From contig NZ_CP041696.1 in NCBI RefSeq assembly GCF_007362955.1, positions 2,790,001 through 2,854,000 on the forward strand: a DNA stretch of 64,000 nucleotides, read 5' to 3'. A program made the translations under genes and the position numbers. Source of the stretch: Lysinibacillus fusiformis. Its GTDB lineage: Bacteria > Bacillota > Bacilli > Bacillales_A > Planococcaceae. Each line of letters opens with the position of its first letter. The stretch's first letter is position 1. Below the pieces are notes generated by a model. It was not told where the DNA came from. It did not search any database and saw nothing but the letters and a program-made list of their open reading frames with translations. Shown here in pieces: positions 55,062 through 62,997 of this stretch.

Positions 55062-55988
55062 ATGAATGTATTAGTGACAGGTGGTTATGGGTTTATTGGT
55101 AGTGCTGTAGCGAGGCGCTTCTTTGAGCAAGGTGCAAATATTTATATTATTGATAATTTAAGTACAGGGCATTTACGCAATATAGACTTTGAGCACAAAT
55201 CTTATCTATTAAATGTGGAGGATGAGGTTTGTGAGCATGTCTTTAAGGAAGTGGCATTTGATGTAGTGATCCACTGTGCAGCACAGACGAGTGTCCAAAA
55301 ATCAATGCATGAGCCAGTAAAGGATATTTTAACGAATATAGTGGGGCTTAGTCAGATGCTCTTTTTATCGTCAAAATATAAGGTAAAGCATTTTGTTTTT
55401 GCCTCGTCGGCTGCTGTGTATGGTGATAGTCACTATCCACCACTTGACGAAAATGATATTAGCGAACCTGTTTCTATGTATGGTTTAAACAAAAGTATCG
55501 GCGAAACATATTGTGAGAAGTGGCAACGAGATTATCATTTACCGACATTAATTTATCGCTTTGCCAATGTGTTTGGTCCTAGTCAATCCATGCAGGGAGA
55601 AGCGGCAGTCATTCCAAGTATGTTAAAAAGTATTATAGAAGGAAAGCCTTTTACCATTTATGGCGATGGTGAACAGTCTCGTGATTTCATCTACGTTGAT
55701 GATATTGCAGATGCCATTTATGCAGGTGTAGAAGTTGGTCTTAAAGGAATTTACAATGTGTCGACAAATGAAGCATGGTCGATTCATCAGGTTATTTTAT
55801 TATTACAGCATTTAAATCATCCTTTAGAAATTCAGTATGCCCCTTCAAGAGAAGGTGATATTGAGCACTCTTTTTTAAATAATGAAAAACTGACGAAAGC
55901 AATTGGCTGGAGGCCGAAAATTTCCTTTGCTGAAGGTATAGAACGAACATTACAGGCATTACAGAATGAAAAAATAGTTGAAATTTAA
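55062..55988 (+). CDS. NAD-dependent sugar epimerase/dehydratase (UDP-glucose 4-epimerase-like)
   Basis: 308 residues of the extended SDR family. NAD-binding TGGYGFIGSAV at the N-terminus, the active-site YGLNK (Tyr-x-x-x-Lys) near residue 147, SSAAVYGD, and substrate-region RFANVFGPSQ plus GDGEQSRDFIYVDD. These features fit GalE-like UDP-hexose epimerases or related enzymes for surface polysaccharides. No other polysaccharide genes are adjacent, so the pathway stays open. Confidence 0.9.
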   Translation: MNVLVTGGYGFIGSAVARRFFEQGANIYIIDNLSTGHLRNIDFEHKSYLLNVEDEVCEHVFKEVAFDVVIHCAAQTSVQKSMHEPVKDILTNIVGLSQMLFLSSKYKVKHFVFASSAAVYGDSHYPPLDENDISEPVSMYGLNKSIGETYCEKWQRDYHLPTLIYRFANVFGPSQSMQGEAAVIPSMLKSIIEGKPFTIYGDGEQSRDFIYVDDIADAIYAGVEVGLKGIYNVSTNEAWSIHQVILLLQHLNHPLEIQYAPSREGDIEHSFLNNEKLTKAIGWRPKISFAEGIERTLQALQNEKIVEI

Positions 55989-56074
55989 CTTTTTTGAGTA
56001 GAATTTCTTCACTTTATAGAGCTTCTAGTGGATTTCAGGTTAGGAGCAGAAAAGTCTATCAGTAGACGATACAA

Positions 56075-56206
56075 GTTGATTGGAGTGGAAGGCGCGACGC
56101 TCCTGCAGGAACAGCACGTGCGGAAAACCCATTTTTGAGGCGATTCGCCGCGAAAATTAGTTGGAGACGTGCCTGCGAAAAGGGAGCGTCTGGAACGGAA
56201 ATCAAC
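56075..56206. repeat. Inverted-repeat element of GC-rich composition
   Basis: About 132 bp bounded by GTTGATTGGAGTGGAAGG...GCGACGCTCC and GGAGCGTCTGGAACGGAAATCAAC, which are imperfect inverted copies of each other. The interior is clearly GC-richer than the flanks. The right-end sequence GGAACGGAAATCAAC also occurs at 9140-9154. No coding frame. Confidence 0.72.
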
Positions 56207-56236
56207 GGTTTCTTACTATTTATTCTAAAAAGAGAA

Positions 56237-56317
56237 AGACTGTAGGCAACCCTCAAATTTCTTTGAAGTTTGTCTACAGTCTAAAGCATCTACTTTTTGG
56301 TGTGGATGCTTTTTTTG
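56237..56317. terminator. Back-to-back terminators between convergent genes
   Basis: AGACTGTAG/CTACAGTCT (56237-56282) has a T-rich tail on the minus strand. AAGCATCTAC/GTGTGGATGCTT (56284-56311) has a T run on the plus strand. They can serve the SRPBCC gene and the epimerase gene respectively. Confidence 0.8.
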
Positions 56318-56327
56318 TTGTTATTCA

Positions 56328-56783
56328 TTAGCTACTAATTTCGGTTTCAGCTACTTTTTTGACACGCTCTATAAAATCTACTACTACTTTGTCAGTAGCA
56401 AACATTAAAAATAATTTTACAAACCATTTTAAAGGGCGATTCGTTACAGTATATGTAAAAGAAGTCTCTTTTTCATTTATTTTATTTAATTCATAAAAAG
56501 CCGTGATTTCAAACATTTTAGCAAGTGTAAAACCCACTTTTAGCTTTTTTTTATCAGGTGTATTCGTATATTCTAAAGTTTCTACATCATACTCTTCTAT
56601 GCGCTTTCCTTCTTTATATTTCTGGCGATATACACTACCAACTACTTCTTCCGTTATCTTAACAGGCTTATTTTCAATGACTTGTGGCATAATCTTTTGC
56701 ATTTCAGCCAAAGATCCATCAAGAAATTTCCAAATATCTTCTATTGGGGCATTTATTTCAATACTTTTTGTCCATGCTTTCAT
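56328..56783 (-). CDS. SRPBCC-family protein
   Basis: 151 residues of the START/Bet v1-like fold: WTKSIEINAPIEDIWKFLDG at the N-terminus and a long C-terminal helix (KVVVDFIERVKKVAETEIS). Such proteins bind hydrophobic ligands in a deep pocket; function unknown. The ATG at 56783 lies seven bases after GAGGTG. The 270 bases upstream (56784-57054) are AT-rich without a gene. Confidence 0.85.
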   Translation of the reverse strand: MKAWTKSIEINAPIEDIWKFLDGSLAEMQKIMPQVIENKPVKITEEVVGSVYRQKYKEGKRIEEYDVETLEYTNTPDKKKLKVGFTLAKMFEITAFYELNKINEKETSFTYTVTNRPLKWFVKLFLMFATDKVVVDFIERVKKVAETEISS

Positions 56784-57054
56784 CGAAAAACACCTCGTGT
56801 TTCTATAATATTAATTGATTCTTTATCATCATAATATCCCGTAAAACTTTACTTCAAACAGTATATTTAAAGCTATTTCTAATCAAACTGATAATATAAT
56901 TGTCCTAAACATTTGTAAAGCATTAAAACTATTTGAACGTTATTATCTTTATATGCTATGCATGGTATTAATTATACGATGAGTAATATGTCTTTTTTTA
57001 GGTATATTGTATAATTAATTAAGGAATGTTGTGGAATTGAACGGAGGCTATTTC

Positions 57055-58332
57055 ATGCTAGTAGATTTTAGAGTGAAAAATTGTTTAAGTTATAAAGATG
57101 AAACAATATTTTCAATGGTGGCAGGCAATCGAATTCGAAAATTGAAGGATACACACACGATGAAGATCGAATCATTACGTCTGGTGAAAAGCGCCTTTAT
57201 ATTTGGGCCAAATGGGAGTGGAAAATCGAATTTATTCGCAGCCATTAAGGTTCTACGTTCGTTGTTGTTTAACTTTGAAAATTTAAATAATGTCAAACAG
57301 CTTCGTTTGCCCTATCAGCCTTTTAAACTAGGTGGTTATCAAGGGATACCAACAGAATTTATGATCTCGTTATTACTAGACGGTTCTCTTTATGATTACG
57401 AAGTACAATATAATGCAGAGCAGGTACTTTTTGAGCGCCTAACAAAAGCAACGAAAACGAAAAAAGAGGAGTTATTTGTTAGACGATGGGATGGCACGGA
57501 CTACACATATGATACTTCACAAAGTACATCACTTGAGCTGACAAAATATACACGCAATAATACTGCTTTCTTATCAGTATTAAATGTTTTTAATGATGCT
57601 GATGCAACGAAAATTTTTGATTGGTTTTTACATAAAATCTTATTTTTAGATGAGGCACATCGTTTATCAAGTCATCCGCTCATTCGTAAGCTTGAGGAGG
57701 AGCCATTTAAAAGAGAGGTTATTAAGTTACTAAAAATTGCAGACTTTTCGATTCAGGATTTGACAGCGAGACGTGTAGAACGTAGAGAAAAAAATACAAT
57801 TAGTTATGATTTTGATACACCAGAAATTATACAAGAGATAGATATTGATTTACATTATTTCTCGTTTGATGAAGTGGGTACACCGCTTGGCACAGAAACA
57901 ATTAATTGGACCATGGATTCAAAGGGAACAGTGCGTATGCTTCATTTGGCATGTGTCATGGTGGATGCATACAATAAAGGGAAGACAATTTTTATAGATG
58001 AGTTTGATACGGCTTTTCATGTGTCGATTTGCGAATTTTTAATGGCTATTATGAATAGTAAGCGCAATGAAAACAATCAATTTGTTGTGACCAGTCATGA
58101 AATTGATTTATTGGATCAGCCACTACGCTCCGATCAAATTTGGTTCGTCAATAAAAATTTTAAAAATGAATCAGAGCTATATTCTTTATTTGATTTTGCT
58201 GATTTGCAGAAAAAACGAGGAGATATGTCGTACGCAAAGCGTTATTTAAAGGGAGAATTTGGGGCAACACCAGTTATTAATGAATACTTATCAAATCAAT
58301 ATTTAAATGAATTGGAGGTATCTGAGCAGTGA
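57055..58332 (+). CDS. AAA-family ATPase, RloA-like, of a two-gene defence module
   Basis: 425 residues of the AAA_15/OLD-like SMC-type ATPase group: Walker A GPNGSGKS at 51-58 right after KSAFIF, a long middle region, and Walker B TIFIDEFDTAFH near 311-322 followed by FVVTSHEIDLLD. The starting MLVDFRVKNCLSYKDE is typical. ATG at 57055 follows GGAGG; the frame opens at 57031. It overlaps the rloB-like gene by four bases. ATPase plus RloB pairs are known from restriction-linked loci and AbiL-type phage abortive infection. Confidence 0.87.
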   Translation: MLVDFRVKNCLSYKDETIFSMVAGNRIRKLKDTHTMKIESLRLVKSAFIFGPNGSGKSNLFAAIKVLRSLLFNFENLNNVKQLRLPYQPFKLGGYQGIPTEFMISLLLDGSLYDYEVQYNAEQVLFERLTKATKTKKEELFVRRWDGTDYTYDTSQSTSLELTKYTRNNTAFLSVLNVFNDADATKIFDWFLHKILFLDEAHRLSSHPLIRKLEEEPFKREVIKLLKIADFSIQDLTARRVERREKNTISYDFDTPEIIQEIDIDLHYFSFDEVGTPLGTETINWTMDSKGTVRMLHLACVMVDAYNKGKTIFIDEFDTAFHVSICEFLMAIMNSKRNENNQFVVTSHEIDLLDQPLRSDQIWFVNKNFKNESELYSLFDFADLQKKRGDMSYAKRYLKGEFGATPVINEYLSNQYLNELEVSEQ

Positions 58333-58904
58333 GAGTACGTCACCAAGGAAATCGCACGCTGCGTAAAACGATATTAATTTATTGCGAGGGTGAAACTGAG
58401 CGCATTTATTTTGAGCAATTGCGTATTTTAAAGCGATCAAAAATGGTGAGTGTCAAAATTAAAAATGTTAAACGCTCTGCCATCAAGTTAGCACAGCATG
58501 CTTTTCGAGATTCTAGCTACCAATATTTTGATGAGGTATGGGTTGTTTTTGATAAGGATGATTTAACAGAAAAGCAGTTAGAGGAAGTTAATGTGTTCTG
58601 TGAGGAAAAAAATATTCATATCGCCTATACAAACGAAGCCTTCGAACTGTGGCTCCTGCTACATTTTGAAGAAGTCGATGTAAAAGAAAAATATCCTCGT
58701 GCCGTGTTAAATACCAAGATGCAACAGCATCTTGGCGTGACGCGCTATTTCCGACATAAGGCCGACGAGTCTATCATTGCACCGATAGCACTACGACATG
58801 AGGTAGCTATTAAAAATTGTACTGATATGATGGCACTTCAAAACAATGAAAGTCGTGACAATCCTTATTGCAACATACATGAAATGATCCAATACATATT
58901 CTAA
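58329..58904 (+). CDS. RloB-family protein (TOPRIM-like effector)
   Basis: 191 residues. ILIYCEGETERIYFEQL places acidic residues at 20 and 22, and VWVVFDKDD puts DxD at 75-77, the arrangement of a TOPRIM-type metal site. AFELWLLLHFE is a further family signature. GTG start inside the end of the ATPase gene gives translational coupling. It is presumably the nuclease-like effector held by the ATPase; activity is inferred from the family. Confidence 0.88.
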   Translation: MRVRHQGNRTLRKTILIYCEGETERIYFEQLRILKRSKMVSVKIKNVKRSAIKLAQHAFRDSSYQYFDEVWVVFDKDDLTEKQLEEVNVFCEEKNIHIAYTNEAFELWLLLHFEEVDVKEKYPRAVLNTKMQQHLGVTRYFRHKADESIIAPIALRHEVAIKNCTDMMALQNNESRDNPYCNIHEMIQYIF

Positions 58905-58913
58905 AAAACACAG

Positions 58914-58952
58914 CAGGTTTTCTGTCCATAGACGGAAAGCTTGCTTTTTTCA
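58914..58952 (+). terminator. Terminator of the RloAB-like operon
   Basis: AGCAGGTTTTCTGTC and GACGGAAAGCTTGCT pair with few mismatches around CATA, followed by TTTTT. Confidence 0.85.
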
Positions 58953-59068
58953 TCTATGTTATCTGTTTGAAAATTTCTGTCTTGCACTTAGAAAGATTAA
59001 AAAATATTTACATTGAATTTTCCGAATTAATTTTTTTTTTATAGAATTTAGGTTGTAATTTTAAACTG

Positions 59069-59085
59069 AGTATAATAAAATAACT
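59069..59085 (+). promoter_or_regulatory. 17-bp element shared with 62289-62305
   Basis: AGTATAATAAAATAACT, containing a TATAAT box, about 60 bases before the ABC ATPase gene. The identical 17 bases occur before the DUF4242 gene. It is either a shared -10 region or a regulator site. Confidence 0.55.
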
Positions 59086-59141
59086 TAAAACATATTAAAC
59101 CTAGTAAAATTATAAAGATTAAAAGAGGTGACAGGATATAT

Positions 59142-59912
59142 ATGACAGCACCGTTAATTTCTATACAACAAGTAAGCAAAACATTTGCTGAGCAGGCTGT
59201 GCTCAATCAAATATCATTGGATATACAAAAGGGCGAAGTGATTGCCATTTTAGGAAAGAGTGGTTGTGGTAAAAGTACCCTATTGAATTTAGTAGGTGGC
59301 TTTGAAGAGCCTACAGCAGGACAGATTTTATTGGACAACCAAATGGTAACAAAGGCGAGTAAACGCTGTATTATGCTGATGCAAAATTATGGCTTACTTC
59401 CTTGGCGTTCAGTTCAAAAAAACGTTGAATTAGCACTAGAGGGGACAACAATGACGAAGATAGAACGTCAACAACGTGCACAATATTACTTAAAACTTGT
59501 TGGATTAGAGAATCGTTTAACAGCATTACCAAGTGAGTTATCGGGTGGGATGCAACAGCGTGTAGCAATTGCCCGTGCATTAGCGATTCGACCAGAAGTA
59601 ATTTTGATGGATGAACCATTTGCGGCACTCGATACTTTTACACGCTATTACTTACAAGATGAGCTACTTGCCATTCAAAAAGAAGAGCAAACGACAATTT
59701 TATTAGTGACACATGATATTGACGAAGCTATTTATTTGGCGGATCGCATTTTTATTATGAGTCCAAATCCTGGACGTATACACCGTGAATTACAAATTCG
59801 AAGTACGAAACCAAGGGATCGATCAGATTCGGAATTTCAATATTTCCGTGAAGTCATTTTCAATGAATTCCAGTTTACTCATCCACAGGATACAATCGAA
59901 TACAACATTTAA
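59142..59912 (+). CDS. ABC ATPase, nitrate/sulfonate/taurine type (SsuB-like)
   Basis: 256 residues. Walker [10 protein letters not shown] (about 39-47), the QNYGLLPW Q-loop, signature [19 protein letters not shown], Walker [12 protein letters not shown] and the switch [13 protein letters not shown]. This combination marks the SsuB/NrtD/TauB branch. First gene of a three-gene importer. Substrate could be an alkanesulfonate, another organosulfur or a pyrimidine-like compound; sequence alone does not decide. Confidence 0.92.
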   Translation: MTAPLISIQQVSKTFAEQAVLNQISLDIQKGEVIAILGKSGCGKSTLLNLVGGFEEPTAGQILLDNQMVTKASKRCIMLMQNYGLLPWRSVQKNVELALEGTTMTKIERQQRAQYYLKLVGLENRLTALPSELSGGMQQRVAIARALAIRPEVILMDEPFAALDTFTRYYLQDELLAIQKEEQTTILLVTHDIDEAIYLADRIFIMSPNPGRIHRELQIRSTKPRDRSDSEFQYFREVIFNEFQFTHPQDTIEYNI

Positions 59913-59927
59913 AATGGAGGAAAAGAC

Positions 59928-60881
59928 ATGAAAAAGAAATTAGGCTTATTCTTACTTGTATTAACATTACTACTCACATTAGTCGCGTGTGGAAAGAATG
60001 AAGAAAGTACAGGAGCGCAGGTTGCAGGGGATAAAAAAGTAGTGAAAATCGGCTACTTACCGATTACACATGCAGCACCCCTTTATATGCAAACTGACAA
60101 GGAGTACGAAGGTTATGCCATTGAGCTTGTGAAGTTTGGGTCATGGCCTGAGCTGATGGATGCTTTAAATACAGGCAAAATTGATGGAGCATCTGTGCTT
60201 ATTCAATTAGCGATGAAAGCGAAGGAGCAAGGAATTGACTTAAAGGCGGTTGCTCTCGGACACCGAGATGGCAATGTTTTAGTTGGGGCACCGGATATTG
60301 AGAAAGTAGAAGACTTAAAGGGGAAAAGTTTTGCCATACCAAATAAATACTCTACCCACAATATTTTATTATATCGTATGTTACAAGACGCAGGCTTAAA
60401 TTATGATGATGTGGACGTTGTAGAATTACCACCAGCAGAAATGCCAGCTGCGTTAGCGGAAGGTCGTATCGCAGGATATGTAGTTGCTGAACCATTCGGC
60501 GCTCTATCTGTGGCACTTGAAAAGGGGAAGGTATTATTCCAATCTGAGGAAATTTGGCCGAATTCAATTGACTGTGGATTAGTCCTTCGTAGTGCATTTA
60601 TTGAGGAAAATAAAGAAACAGCCAAACAGTTTGTAAAGGATTATGCAACCGCTGGTGAGCAGATGAATGCAGGGGATGAGCATGCGCATGATGTAGTTGC
60701 AAAGTACATTAAAGTTGACGAGGAAGTATTGGATTTATCGTTAAATTGGATTTCTTACAATAACTTAAAAATTGAAGAGGATGCGTATGCTATTTTAAGA
60801 GATTCGTTAATGGAAATGGGCTTATCTGAGGAGCCTCCAGCGTATGAGGAGTTTGTAGATTCAACGTTAATTGAACAATAG
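59928..60881 (+). CDS. ABC solute-binding lipoprotein (SsuA/NrtA/NMT1 type)
   Basis: 317 residues; lipobox LTLVAC. The binding fold begins VVKIGYLPITHAAPLYMQTD and continues with FGSWPELMDALNTGKIDGASVLIQLAMKA, AVALGHRDGNVLVG and ELPPAEMPAALAEGRIAGYVVAEPFGA. The GYLPITHAAP opening is closer to nitrate/NMT1-like binders than to classic SsuA. GGAGG precedes the ATG. Second gene of the operon. Confidence 0.92.
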   Translation: MKKKLGLFLLVLTLLLTLVACGKNEESTGAQVAGDKKVVKIGYLPITHAAPLYMQTDKEYEGYAIELVKFGSWPELMDALNTGKIDGASVLIQLAMKAKEQGIDLKAVALGHRDGNVLVGAPDIEKVEDLKGKSFAIPNKYSTHNILLYRMLQDAGLNYDDVDVVELPPAEMPAALAEGRIAGYVVAEPFGALSVALEKGKVLFQSEEIWPNSIDCGLVLRSAFIEENKETAKQFVKDYATAGEQMNAGDEHAHDVVAKYIKVDEEVLDLSLNWISYNNLKIEEDAYAILRDSLMEMGLSEEPPAYEEFVDSTLIEQ

Positions 60882-60896
60882 TAGGGTGGCTTAGGT

Positions 60897-61661
60897 ATGA
60901 ATAAATTGAACAAAATTGGTCCCATATTGCTTGGATTTGTGTTATTAGTTGGAGTCTGGCAACTGGCAACGGTCATCGGAGGACATGATGCAGCATTATT
61001 CCCACCACCGTTAGCGGTATTTTCTGCATTACTGGATACGATTAAAGATGGCTCCATTTTTGAACATATACAAATAAGTCTTTTTCGCTTTTTTAGTGGT
61101 TATTTGCTAGCGGTTATTGTGGCTGTTGTGCTTGGATTGTTTTTGGGGAGATGGACAAAGGTTTGGGCTGTTCTAGATCCAATTGTGCAAGTATTGCGCC
61201 CTGTATCGCCAATAGCTTGGTCACCATTTATTGTTTTATGGTTTGGAATTGGAAACATGCCAGCTATAGTCATTATCTTTATTGCAGCATTTTTTCCAGT
61301 ACTATTATCGACAGTATCAGCCGTGAAAAAAGTCGACGGTGTATATTTACGCGTAGCAGCTAATTTTGAAATGTCACAGTTTGATTTATTGCGAAAAATT
61401 GTCTTTCCTGCAGCGTTTCCGATGATTGCAAACGGATTACACATGGCATTAGGGAGTGCATGGATTTTTCTTGTGGCTGGAGAGATGGTTGGTGCGCAGT
61501 CAGGGCTTGGTTTCCTAATTGTAGATGCAAGAAACTCACTAAGCCTAGATTTAGTAATGGCAGCCATTATTGTCATTGGTGTACTCGGTTTGCTACTAGA
61601 TAAAGCGATACGCTATTTCGAGAGCTGGGTTGCAAAAATTTGGGGTGGTCAAGGAGCTTAG
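60897..61661 (+). CDS. ABC permease (SsuC/NrtB type)
   Basis: 254 residues with about six spans. Family motifs are PPPLAVFSAL, LGRWTKVWAVLDPIVQVLRPVSPIAWSPFIVLWFGIG and, in the coupling region, DGVYLRVAANFEMSQFDLLRKIVFPAAFPMI. The spacing of 15 bases after the binding-protein gene supports an operon. Single permease gene, so it should form a homodimer. Confidence 0.93.
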   Translation: MNKLNKIGPILLGFVLLVGVWQLATVIGGHDAALFPPPLAVFSALLDTIKDGSIFEHIQISLFRFFSGYLLAVIVAVVLGLFLGRWTKVWAVLDPIVQVLRPVSPIAWSPFIVLWFGIGNMPAIVIIFIAAFFPVLLSTVSAVKKVDGVYLRVAANFEMSQFDLLRKIVFPAAFPMIANGLHMALGSAWIFLVAGEMVGAQSGLGFLIVDARNSLSLDLVMAAIIVIGVLGLLLDKAIRYFESWVAKIWGGQGA

Positions 61662-61759
61662 TTTTACACTTTTTTCAGAGGTATCGGCGATTTGTGCTGG
61701 GCGTTTAGCGGAAATAGGGATTTTCACAGCGCTGTTGTAAGTGCCGGTCTCACAGAAAA

Positions 61760-61792
61760 GAACTGCTCCAATGATTTATTGGGCAGCTCCAT
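61760..61792 (-). terminator. Terminator overlapping the end of the HxlR gene
   Basis: On the minus strand GAGCTGCCCAAT pairs with ATTGGAGCAGTTC (few mismatches) and is followed by TTTTC. The stop codon of the HxlR gene lies inside the hairpin. Confidence 0.65.
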
Positions 61793-62216
61793 TTTGTATG
61801 GCACGTATTTGAATTGTTTCGATGCGCTCGCCTGTATTTTTTGAATAGTAACCAAGTTCTACTTTTTCCCCAGACTTGGCATCGACGATTTCTTTATAGC
61901 AAGGATCTAGGTGTTCACTGCCCCATAAAATCATTGCGTTAAACACGGGCTCTAATGCCTTTCCAGCCTCGGTTAAGGAATAGGCATAGCGAGGAGGATG
62001 AGCTGAATAGAGCGTGGATGCTACAAGCTCTGCATCTTCTAAAGATTTTAAACGAGCAGACAATAAATTTGCTGAGAGTCCTGGCAAATTTAATTTAATA
62101 TCATTAAAATTTGTTTGTCCGATTAATAGCTCATGCAAAATGAGCAAAGTCCAGCGATCACCGATAATATTCAAAGTTTGTGCAATATTGCATGGTAAGT
62201 CATAACGTGTTTTCAT
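61776..62216 (-). CDS. HxlR-family transcriptional regulator
   Basis: 146 residues with a winged HTH: CNIAQTLNIIGDRWTLLILHELL, then GQTNFNDIKLNLPGLSANLLSARLKSLEDAELV and the wing YSLTEAGKAL. The single Cys19 at the usual HxlR position could sense electrophiles. ATG at 62216 follows GGAGGG; a longer frame to 62246 lacks a site. Lies between the importer and the divergent DUF4242 gene, so it may control one or both. Confidence 0.92.
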   Translation of the reverse strand: MKTRYDLPCNIAQTLNIIGDRWTLLILHELLIGQTNFNDIKLNLPGLSANLLSARLKSLEDAELVASTLYSAHPPRYAYSLTEAGKALEPVFNAMILWGSEHLDPCYKEIVDAKSGEKVELGYYSKNTGERIETIQIRAIQNGAAQ

Positions 62217-62288
62217 AGTACTTCCCTCCATGCAGTAGTGTAGCACAAAATATAATTTTTAGTAAATTCAGTTGTTTTTATTAAGTAA

Positions 62289-62305
62289 GTATAATAAAAT
62301 AACTC
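62289..62305 (+). promoter_or_regulatory. Second copy of the 17-bp element; candidate promoter of the DUF4242 gene
   Basis: AGTATAATAAAATAACT, identical to 59069-59085. TTCAGT lies 17 bases before its TATAAT, so it can be read as a promoter. It is in the divergent region next to the HxlR gene. Confidence 0.55.
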
Positions 62306-62343
62306 ACATAAAGAAAAAAACAAACTATTCGGAGGTATTTACT

Positions 62344-62862
62344 ATGAGTTTATTTTTAGTGGAATCAACAGTAAGTGAAGTAACGAACAAAGAGCAATTT
62401 GCAGCATTAGTAGAACGTGTTGGGCAAACGCAAGATGTTTCTGTTATTGAAGTACAAGTTGCAAAGGATTTTAGCCGTGCATACTTCATCGTGGAGGCTA
62501 ATGAAGAGGCGCAAGCAACAGCTGCCCTATCGGAACAAAAAATTCAGGCAGATTTAGTAAAAGAAGTTCGTCTTGTTGGGAAAGAGCTTGAAGATGTGAA
62601 ACAAAATCAAGAGGTCGTAAACTACTTAGTGGAATGGGAGATTCCAGCGGAAATTACAATGGATCAGTACCTTGCTCGTAAAAAGAAAAACTCAGTGCAT
62701 TACGAAGAAGTACCTGAAGTGCATTTCTCTCGCACATATGTCTGTGAAGATATGACAAAATGCTTGTGCTTCTATGATGCACCAGACGAAGCAGCGGTTA
62801 AGCGTGCACGTGAGGCAGTACAAACACCAATTTCGTCGTTAACAGAATTAGCCGATAAATAG
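62344..62862 (+). CDS. DUF4242-domain protein, duplicated
   Basis: 172 residues. The C-terminal half (NYLVEWEIPAEITMDQYLARK, VHFSRTYVCEDMTKCLCFYDAPDEAAVKRARE) is a DUF4242 ferredoxin-like domain. The N-terminal half (LFLVESTVSEVTNKEQFAAL...SRAYFIVEANEEAQAT) looks like a diverged copy of the same fold, so the protein may be an internal dimer. Some family members bind nickel. ATG at 62344 follows GGAGG. It precedes the acyl-CoA-dehydrogenase-like gene by 135 bases. Confidence 0.82.
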   Translation: MSLFLVESTVSEVTNKEQFAALVERVGQTQDVSVIEVQVAKDFSRAYFIVEANEEAQATAALSEQKIQADLVKEVRLVGKELEDVKQNQEVVNYLVEWEIPAEITMDQYLARKKKNSVHYEEVPEVHFSRTYVCEDMTKCLCFYDAPDEAAVKRAREAVQTPISSLTELADK

Positions 62863-62997
62863 ATTCTGTAATCGGTGGATCTTAACCGATATCTAGTTGA
62901 ACTAATCGTACAAGTGTGGGTGCAAGTCTTCCCGTTGCGAAGTAGGAAACTTAGCGTCTGTTAGTGTATGGAAAATATAGGATAGGAGTGAAAAACC

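Noticed and set aside
62863-62997. Riboswitch (cobalamin- or SAM-like) before the flavoprotein gene
   Set aside because: GTGGGTGCAAGTCTTCCCG looked suggestive, but the segment is only about 130 bases and no complete conserved core could be assembled.
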